A stretch of 11,046 nucleotides of DNA from Vulcanimicrobiota bacterium (lineage in GTDB: Bacteria; Eremiobacterota; Eremiobacteria; Baltobacterales; Baltobacteraceae). Made by a program: the position numbers and the translations under genes. Location: the NCBI GenBank assembly GCA_030042755.1, contig JASHZC010000319.1:1-11046 (forward strand), written 5' to 3'. Each line of letters starts with the position of its first letter. The stretch's first letter is position 1. Shown here piece after piece: positions 6,198 to 11,046 of the stretch. The notes beneath the pieces are model-generated. The model was given only the letters and a program-made list of their open reading frames with translations, was not told the DNA's origin and ran no database searches.

Positions 6198-6592
6198 GCG
6201 AACCCGAGTGGCGCGGGCCAAAGTGTCGCGGAATTCGTGGTGCGATTACCGTCGAGCGAGACGAAACCGGTGCGATCGTCACTGCGACGAAACGTTTGCT
6301 CGTGCAGATGATCGAACGCAACGGCGTTGAGCTCGATGACATCGCGTCGGTATTGTTCAGCGTCACGCCCGATCTTCGCGCTGCCTTTCCGGCCATCGGC
6401 GCGCGCGAGATGGGATGGGTGCACGTGCCGATGCTGCACTTTTCCGAAATTGCGGTGCCCGGCGCTCTCGAGCGGGTCATTCGCGTGCTCATGCACGTGA
6501 ATACGACCCGTTCGCTCGAGAAGGTCGAACATGTGTATCTCGAAGGTGCGGTCGTGCTTCGACCGGATCTCGCTCGCTCGAGCGCACCATAA
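6194..6592 (+). CDS. aroH: Chorismate mutase, AroH type
   Basis: The 132-residue protein belongs to the monofunctional trimeric AroH class, which converts chorismate to prephenate. RGIRGAITVERDE near the start, SVTPDLRAAFPA (56-67), VPM, and VYLEGAVVLRPDL (114-126) are family hallmarks. Residues equivalent to the B. subtilis active-site Arg7, Glu78, Arg90, Tyr108 and Arg116 are present at 15, 85, 97, 115 and 123. The length is close to the family's usual 115-130 residues. The ATG shares four bases (ATGA) with the fusion gene's stop, a sign of coupled translation. AGG at 6184-6186 is a suitable ribosome-binding site. No AroQ domain is seen in the window, so this gene would supply prephenate for both downstream enzymes. 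Confidence 0.94.
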   Translation: MSEPEWRGPKCRGIRGAITVERDETGAIVTATKRLLVQMIERNGVELDDIASVLFSVTPDLRAAFPAIGAREMGWVHVPMLHFSEIAVPGALERVIRVLMHVNTTRSLEKVEHVYLEGAVVLRPDLARSSAP

Positions 6593-6595
6593 AAG

Positions 6596-7357
6596 GTGGC
6601 ACGGCTCGGCGTCATCGGCACCGGCCTGATCGGCGCGTCGATCGGGCTTGCGGCGCGCAGACGCGGTTGGGACGTGGCGGGATACGATTTCGATCCGGCG
6701 GCAAGCAGCGATGCACACCGCATCGGTGCGATCGACTCCGTCGTGGACCGTGACGAGATATACGAGCGTAGCGACGTCATCGCAATCGCCACGCACGTCG
6801 ACGCGACGTTGGAGGAAGTCGCGTCACTCCGCTCGCGCGAGCTGCGCGAACGGCAACTCGTCATCGACGTCGCCTCGGTCAAAGGTGCCATAGCGGATGC
6901 CGGCGCGAACGTAGCGGCGTTCGTACCGACGCATCCCATGGCCGGCAGCGAACGTCATGGCGCGGGCGCGGCTCACGCCGATCTTTTCGAAGGCCGGACG
7001 TGGTGCTACGTGCCGACGGCCGATGGACCGCGCACGTCGCGCGCGAAAGCGTTCATCGAGGAACTTGGCGCAAAAGCGTTTGCCGTCGACGCGCGCGAAC
7101 ACGATCGCATCGTCGCATTGACCTCGCACCTACCTCAACTGATTGCGTACGCGTTTACGCGGTGCGTCAGCGAACGCTCGCGGAGCGAGCCGGAACTCGT
7201 CGATGCGCTGTGCGGACCGGCGGCTCGCGAACTGCTTCGACTGGGTCGTTCCGCGCCGCAGATGTGGGAGGAAATCTTTGCGACCAACGGCGATGAACTC
7301 GCGCGCGAACTGCACCGTTTTTTGAGGGCAATCGATGATCGTCGGCTATCAAGGTGA
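6596..7357 (+). CDS. tyrA: Prephenate dehydrogenase (TyrA)
   Basis: The 253-residue protein has an N-terminal Rossmann fold with GTGLIG (8-13) and an acidic residue at the end of strand 2 (YDFD, Asp31), which predicts NAD+ use. HPMAGSERHG (113-122) is the prephenate dehydrogenase signature, and SHLPQLIA (177-184) with RLGRSAPQMWEEIFATN (215-231) forms the helical substrate-binding part. It oxidatively decarboxylates prephenate to 4-hydroxyphenylpyruvate for tyrosine. It is shorter than most TyrA proteins (about 280-370) because no C-terminal ACT domain is present, so direct feedback by Tyr through such a domain is not expected. It starts with GTG three bases after aroH, with little sign of a Shine-Dalgarno. 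Its end overlaps the next gene by 23 bases. Specificity for prephenate over arogenate is assumed. Confidence 0.92.
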   Translation: MARLGVIGTGLIGASIGLAARRRGWDVAGYDFDPAASSDAHRIGAIDSVVDRDEIYERSDVIAIATHVDATLEEVASLRSRELRERQLVIDVASVKGAIADAGANVAAFVPTHPMAGSERHGAGAAHADLFEGRTWCYVPTADGPRTSRAKAFIEELGAKAFAVDAREHDRIVALTSHLPQLIAYAFTRCVSERSRSEPELVDALCGPAARELLRLGRSAPQMWEEIFATNGDELARELHRFLRAIDDRRLSR

Positions 7358-8126
7358 GCCTGGCGCCTTCAGCGAGGAGGCAGCCACGGAACTCTTCGGA
7401 CCGGTCAAAGTGCGCGGGTATGCGAGCTTCGATCTTCTTGTCGATGCGGTGGGTGCGGGTCGCGTGGATTATGGACTGTTGCCGTGCGAGAACAGCATCC
7501 ATGGTCCGGTCGCACGCGCGTACGATCTCCTCTACGCCCATCCGGACGTACGCATCGTCGACGAAACGGTTCATCGAATCGTCCAGGCCCTGATCGGCAT
7601 TCCGGACGCGCGCCTCGAAGATATCCGACGCGTCGAATCGCATCCCGTTGCACTCGAGCAGTGCCGCCGGTTCCTCGCGACACTGCCCGATGCCGAAGTC
7701 GTACCGGTCGGCGACACAGCCGGTGCGGTACGCGAAATCGCGCGCCGCGGCGAGCGGTCGCGCGCCGCTATTGGACCGGCCGCAAGCGCTGCGCGGTATG
7801 GGGTCGCCGTGCTGGCCGATGCGATCCAGGACGAAGTGGAAAACTACACCCGATTTTTCGCGATCGCTCGTGAAGGATCGTCCAGGCGCCGGCTTGGCCG
7901 GGCTGCCGTTGCGTTTGTCCTGCCCCACGAGACGGGCAGCCTTCATTTCGCTTTGGGGGTGCTGGTCGAACGAGGCATGAACCTGCGGGCGCTCGTGGCG
8001 CGTCCGCTGCCCGGCAGCCCATTCGAGTACATTTTCTACGCGGAGCTGGACTGCCCGGACGAGACGGCGGCGCATGCCGTAACGGACGGAATCGGCCGCG
8101 ACGCGCGCCTTTTGGGCTGGTACTAA
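7335..8126 (+). CDS. pheA: Prephenate dehydratase with ACT domain, stand-alone copy
   Basis: The 263-residue monofunctional enzyme converts prephenate to phenylpyruvate. It has YQGEPGAFSEEAA at the N-terminus, CENSIHGPV (51-59), ESHPVALEQC (101-110), GDTAGAVREIA (126-136) and the catalytic-loop motif NYTRFF (170-175). The family-conserved Ser, Gln and Thr are therefore all present, unlike in the fused copy at 4437. The C-terminal ACT domain (about 190-263) is recognisable from ETGSLHFALGVLVERGMNL. However, the two Phe-binding motifs of regulated enzymes (GALV and ESRP) read FALG and VARP, so Phe inhibition may be altered or lost. GAGGG (7324-7328) six bases upstream is a good ribosome-binding site inside tyrA. 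It is the last gene of the aromatic operon. Confidence 0.94.
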   Translation: MIVGYQGEPGAFSEEAATELFGPVKVRGYASFDLLVDAVGAGRVDYGLLPCENSIHGPVARAYDLLYAHPDVRIVDETVHRIVQALIGIPDARLEDIRRVESHPVALEQCRRFLATLPDAEVVPVGDTAGAVREIARRGERSRAAIGPAASAARYGVAVLADAIQDEVENYTRFFAIAREGSSRRRLGRAAVAFVLPHETGSLHFALGVLVERGMNLRALVARPLPGSPFEYIFYAELDCPDETAAHAVTDGIGRDARLLGWY

Positions 8127-8156
8127 AGCCGCGAAAAACCCCTGCGCGAAGGGCAT

Positions 8157-8185
8157 TTGACTCCGATATACGCTCCTGTTATACT
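8157..8185 (+). promoter_or_regulatory. str operon promoter
   Basis: TTGACT (8157-8162) and TATACT (8180-8185) are separated by 17 bases, with an extended -10 TG at 8177-8178. Only one base differs from consensus in each hexamer, and this is the strongest promoter in the window, as expected for ribosomal protein genes. Transcription would start near 8192. Confidence 0.85.
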
Positions 8186-8196
8186 GCCGTAGTTCA

Positions 8197-8217
8197 GGCC
8201 CACCGGCAGGTGCGGCC
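8197..8217 (+). promoter_or_regulatory. Hairpin in the rpsL 5' leader
   Basis: GGCCCACC and GGTG-C-GGCC can form an eight-bp stem with a single C bulge and a GGCA loop, between the promoter and the rpsL ribosome-binding site. It could be a site for regulation by a ribosomal protein, but it lacks the T-tract of a terminator. Its function is unproven. Confidence 0.4.
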
Positions 8218-8246
8218 AACTTTGTGTGTGTTGCTAGGAGACGCTG

Positions 8247-8687
8247 TTGCCAACCATCAACCAGCTGGTTCGTAAGGGCCGGGAGAAGACGGAAAAGAAG
8301 GTCAAAACCCGTGCATTCCGTGTGATTCTCACCGGGCCGAAGCCGGGTCATCCCGATCTTCCCACGCGTCAGTTCGAGGTCAAGGGCAACCCGCAGCGCC
8401 GCGGTGTCTGCACGCAAGTGAAGACGGTGACGCCGAAGAAGCCGAACTCCGCGCTCCGCAAAGTTGCTCGCGTGCGTCTTACCAACGGCGAGGAAGTGAC
8501 CGCGTACATTCCGGGCATCGGCCACAATCTGCAGGAGCACTCCGTGGTGCTCGTGCGCGGCGGCCGTGTCAAAGATCTTCCCGGCGTTCGCTATCACATC
8601 ATCCGCGGTACGCTCGACACGGCGGGCACCGCGAACCGCAAGCAAGGCCGCTCGAAGTACGGCGCCAAGCGCGACAAGAAGAAATAA
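8247..8687 (+). CDS. rpsL: 30S ribosomal protein S12
   Basis: S12 sits at the decoding centre of the 30S subunit. The 146-residue protein keeps [16 protein letters not shown], the [20 protein letters not shown] loop (62-81), [26 protein letters not shown] and RSKYGAKR. The unmodified Lys-Lys-Pro-Asn-Ser loop implies no standard streptomycin-resistance change at that site. Compared with E. coli S12 there are 21 extra residues between about 15 and 50 (containing [20 protein letters not shown]). The protein begins with a TTG codon, supported by TAGGAG at 8235-8240 six bases before it and by the exact match to the S12 N-terminus. It is the first gene of the str operon. Confidence 0.97.
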   Translation: MPTINQLVRKGREKTEKKVKTRAFRVILTGPKPGHPDLPTRQFEVKGNPQRRGVCTQVKTVTPKKPNSALRKVARVRLTNGEEVTAYIPGIGHNLQEHSVVLVRGGRVKDLPGVRYHIIRGTLDTAGTANRKQGRSKYGAKRDKKK

Positions 8688-8689
8688 TC

Positions 8690-8705
8690 CTTCGACAGGC
8701 TCAGG
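8690..8705. repeat. Candidate copy of a small dispersed repeat (CCTTCGACAGGCTCAG)
   Basis: The rpsL-rpsG gap contains CCTTCGACAGGCTCAG followed by GA, with an imperfect palindrome around the centre. This word resembles a short element scattered through many bacterial genomes, recognisable by its reverse-strand translation PEPVEG in hypothetical proteins. Only one copy occurs in this window, so repeat status rests on recall and not on what is seen here. Confidence 0.4.
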
Positions 8706-8724
8706 ATTAAATAGGAAAGTTTGA

Positions 8725-9195
8725 ATGCCACGTAAAGGACCGGCGCCCAAGCGGCAGATTCTGCCCGATCCGCGTTACAACTCGAAGATTCTCGCTCGCT
8801 TCATCAATAAGGTGATGCTGAGTGGAAAGAAGTCGACCGCCGAGCAAATCACCTACGGCGCGCTCGACATCATCGCCGAGAAGACGGGTCGCGATCCGTA
8901 TGAGATCTTCCAGCAGGCGCTCTCAAACGCGATGCCGCTGGTCGAAGTGCGTCCACGTCGAGTCGGCGGCGCAACGTACCAGGTGCCGATGGAAGTGCGC
9001 CCGGATCGTCGCCAGGCCATGGCGATGCGCTGGCTGATTGGGTTTGCTCGCGCGCGCGGCGGCCGCTCGTTCGAAGAGAAGCTGGCCGGCGAGCTGCTGG
9101 ACGCATCCAACAACACCGGCGCAACGATCAAGAAGCGCGAAGATACGCACAAGATGGCAGAGGCCAACAAAGCCTTCGCCCATTACCGCTGGTAA
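8725..9195 (+). CDS. rpsG: 30S ribosomal protein S7
   Basis: The 156-residue protein is S7 at full standard length. S7 nucleates assembly of the 30S head by binding 16S rRNA and helps form the E site. [68 protein letters not shown] and the C-terminal [14 protein letters not shown] are all canonical. TAGGAAAG (8707-8714 region) precedes the ATG and serves as ribosome-binding site. It follows rpsL by 37 bases in the usual str order. In E. coli S7 is the autogenous regulator of this operon through the rpsL-rpsG spacer; the spacer here is short and no similar structure was identified. Confidence 0.97.
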   Translation: MPRKGPAPKRQILPDPRYNSKILARFINKVMLSGKKSTAEQITYGALDIIAEKTGRDPYEIFQQALSNAMPLVEVRPRRVGGATYQVPMEVRPDRRQAMAMRWLIGFARARGGRSFEEKLAGELLDASNNTGATIKKREDTHKMAEANKAFAHYRW

Positions 9196-9216
9196 ACAAC
9201 CAGAACATTTAGGAAA

Positions 9217-11046
9217 GTGGCTACCAGAGAATTTCCGCTCGAGCGGACTCGCAACATTGGTATCGCGGCACACATCGACGCCGGCAAGACGACCTGCACC
9301 GAGCGCATCCTGTTCTATACCGGACGCGTCCACAAGATCGGTGAGGTGCATGACGGCGCCGCGACCATGGACTGGATGGTTCAAGAGCAAGAGCGCGGCT
9401 TCACGATCACCTCGGCCGCGACCGCCTGCACCTGGCGCGAGAACCGGATCAATATCATTGATACGCCTGGCCACGTGGACTTCACGGTCGAGGTCGAGCG
9501 GTCGCTGCGCGTCCTCGACGGGCTCGTTGCACTGTTCGACTCGGTTGCCGCCGTGCAACCGCAGTCCGAGACCGTGTGGCGTCAAGCGAACAAGTATCGC
9601 GTCCCGCGGATCATCTTCGTGAACAAGATGGATCGCATGGGCGCCGACTTTTTCAACGTCGTCGCGAAAATTCGCGAGCGGCTGGGCGCGCGCGCGGTTC
9701 CGATCCAAGTGCCGATCGGCGCCGAAGACAACTTCAAGGGTGTCGTCGACCTGTTCACGATGCACAAGATCGTCTACACCGACGACCTCGGCTCCACGAT
9801 GGCCGATCAACCGTTGACCGATGCGGATGGCGAACTCAAGGCTACGGCCCAGCAGTGGCGCCAAGAACTCATCGAGGCGATTGCCGAGCAAGACGACGAG
9901 CTGCTCGAGATGTTTTTCGAGGGCGTCGAGTTGCCGGTGGACCGCATGAAGTCGGCGTTGCGCAAGGCGACGATCGCTGGTTCGGTATTGCCGATGCTCT
10001 GCGGCTCGGCATTCAAGAACAAGGGCGTGCAGCCGCTGCTCGACGCCGTGGTCGATTATTTGCCGTCGCCGCTTGACGCCAAGCCGATCGTCGGCACGGA
10101 TCCGAAGTCAGGCGAAGAGATTTCGCGTACGCCGGACGACAAGGAGCCGTTTGCGGCGCTTGCGTTCAAGATCGCGACCGATCCGTACGGCAACCTGACG
10201 TACTTCCGTGTCTATTCGGGCACGCTCGACAAGGGCTCGTACATCTACAACTCGCGCTCGGGCAGGAAAGAGCGCATCGGCCGCATTCTCCGGATGCACG
10301 CGAACCACCGCGAGGACATCGATTCGATCGGCGCCGGCGACATCGCCGCCGCGGTCGGACTTTCGGACACGCGAACCGGCGACACGTTGTGCGACGAAAA
10401 ACATCCGATCGTCCTCGAGTCGATCACGTTCCCGGAGCCGGTGATCTCGCAGGCGATCGAGCCGAAGTCAAAGGCCGATCAGGATCAACTCGGTAAGGGT
10501 TTGCAACGCCTCGCGCAAGAGGATCCGACGTTCCGTTATGGGACCGACGAAGAGACGCAGCAGACGATTATCGCCGGGATGGGCGAACTGCATCTCGAGA
10601 TCATCCTGGATCGCTTACGCCGGGAGTTCAAAGTCGAGGCGAACGTCGGCAAGCCGCAAGTCGCATACAAAGAAGCGATCACCAAGACCGTTGAGAAGCA
10701 GGGCAAATTTGTCCGGCAATCCGGCGGCAAGGGTCAATACGGCGACGTGTGGCTGCGAGTCGAACCGCTCGAGCCGGGATCGGGCTTTCAATTCGAGTGG
10801 AAGATCGTCGGTGGCGCGGTACCTAGGGAGTATCAAAAAGCCGTCCAGAACGGCATCGAAGAGGCCTCGCAGAGCGGTGTGTTGGCGGGCTTCCCGGTCC
10901 TGGATTTCAAGGCGACGGCGTTCGATGGTTCGTACCACGACGTCGACTCCTCGGAAATGGCGTTCAAGATCGCTGCGTCGATGGGCTGGAAAGAAGCCAA
11001 TCGCGCGGCAGGGCCGATTCTGCTCGAGCCGATCATGAAAGTCGAA
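9217..11046 (+). CDS. fusA: Elongation factor G, partial (C-terminus beyond window)
   Basis: An open frame of 610 codons runs from a GTG at 9217 to the right edge; about 80-90 residues of the usual 690-700 are missing. It encodes the translocation GTPase EF-G. Motifs are the P-loop AHIDAGKTT (18-26), a switch I region [16 protein letters not shown] (82-86), NKMDR (136-140) and [16 protein letters not shown] in the G domain. Domain [29 protein letters not shown] in domain III and [13 protein letters not shown] in domain IV follow. Thr is replaced by Cys in GKTTC and Ile by Phe in RGFTIT, both mild departures. Position directly behind rpsG in the str operon argues for the main housekeeping EF-G. 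The GTG start is supported by AGGA at 9211-9214, although spacing is tight, and by the family N-terminus. Confidence 0.96.
   Translation, partial: MATREFPLERTRNIGIAAHIDAGKTTCTERILFYTGRVHKIGEVHDGAATMDWMVQEQERGFTITSAATACTWRENRINIIDTPGHVDFTVEVERSLRVLDGLVALFDSVAAVQPQSETVWRQANKYRVPRIIFVNKMDRMGADFFNVVAKIRERLGARAVPIQVPIGAEDNFKGVVDLFTMHKIVYTDDLGSTMADQPLTDADGELKATAQQWRQELIEAIAEQDDELLEMFFEGVELPVDRMKSALRKATIAGSVLPMLCGSAFKNKGVQPLLDAVVDYLPSPLDAKPIVGTDPKSGEEISRTPDDKEPFAALAFKIATDPYGNLTYFRVYSGTLDKGSYIYNSRSGRKERIGRILRMHANHREDIDSIGAGDIAAAVGLSDTRTGDTLCDEKHPIVLESITFPEPVISQAIEPKSKADQDQLGKGLQRLAQEDPTFRYGTDEETQQTIIAGMGELHLEIILDRLRREFKVEANVGKPQVAYKEAITKTVEKQGKFVRQSGGKGQYGDVWLRVEPLEPGSGFQFEWKIVGGAVPREYQKAVQNGIEEASQSGVLAGFPVLDFKATAFDGSYHDVDSSEMAFKIAASMGWKEANRAAGPILLEPIMKVE

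Noticed and set aside
5480..6592. Plus-strand 370-codon frame ending in the AroH sequence
   Set aside because: Only its last 132 codons, from the ATG at 6194, are AroH-like. The upstream part is an out-of-frame reading of the DAHP synthase.
5794..6939. Minus-strand open frame of 381 codons
   Set aside because: It is antisense to the DAHP synthase, aroH and tyrA genes; the composition is Arg/Ser rich with no domain signature.
8139..8154. Possible terminator after the stand-alone pheA gene
   Set aside because: CCCT and AGGG arms form only a four-bp stem and no T-tract follows, so it is too weak to call.
7167..8750. Long minus-strand open frame of 527 codons
   Set aside because: It lies opposite tyrA, pheA, rpsL and the start of rpsG, all with clear family motifs. 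Long antisense frames are expected in high-GC coding DNA.

Overview
The window is high-GC bacterial chromosome with tightly packed, often overlapping genes and frequent GTG/TTG starts. It ends in the start of a str ribosomal operon (rpsL-rpsG-fusA). Lineage cannot be settled from this sequence. Gene style and the odd aromatic gene fusion suggest an uncultivated high-GC phylum (Eremiobacterota/WPS-2-like is a low-confidence guess).

Region 1 (1-2211, minus strand) reads leftward: an acyltransferase-3 membrane protein, a type IV prepilin-like protein (G|DSLIEV cleavage motif), and a partial hydrophobic-N-terminus protein that runs off the left edge. All three overlap by a few bases and look co-transcribed. 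Region 2 (2212-4209, plus strand) starts at a divergent intergenic region with a TTGACA promoter and a 22-bp dyad. It carries two tandem paralogous multi-pass membrane proteins of unknown function and a short YtrA-type GntR regulator that overlaps the second one.

Region 3 (4210-8126) is an aromatic amino acid operon and the most interesting part. A promoter is followed by a 25-codon leader ORF containing FTYAFWYYF (7 of 9 codons aromatic). Next come a three-segment RNA switch and a strong intrinsic terminator just before the first structural gene. The arrangement matches ribosome-mediated transcription attenuation responding to Phe/Tyr/Trp supply. The operon encodes (i) a fusion of a prephenate dehydratase-ACT region to a type I-beta DAHP synthase, (ii) an AroH-type chorismate mutase, (iii) prephenate dehydrogenase TyrA, and (iv) a second, stand-alone prephenate dehydratase. 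It therefore holds the first committed step of the shikimate pathway plus the Phe/Tyr branch from chorismate. The fused dehydratase domain has changes at several family-conserved positions, while the stand-alone one is canonical. This suggests the fused copy may have become an allosteric sensor for DAHP synthase.

Region 4 (8127-11046) is the str operon: a near-consensus extended -10 promoter, a leader hairpin, rpsL (TTG start, 21-residue insertion relative to E. coli S12), a small repeat-like element, rpsG, and fusA (GTG start, cut by the right edge). No tRNA, rRNA, CRISPR array or insertion sequence was seen, and no gene-free stretch exceeds about 230 bases.
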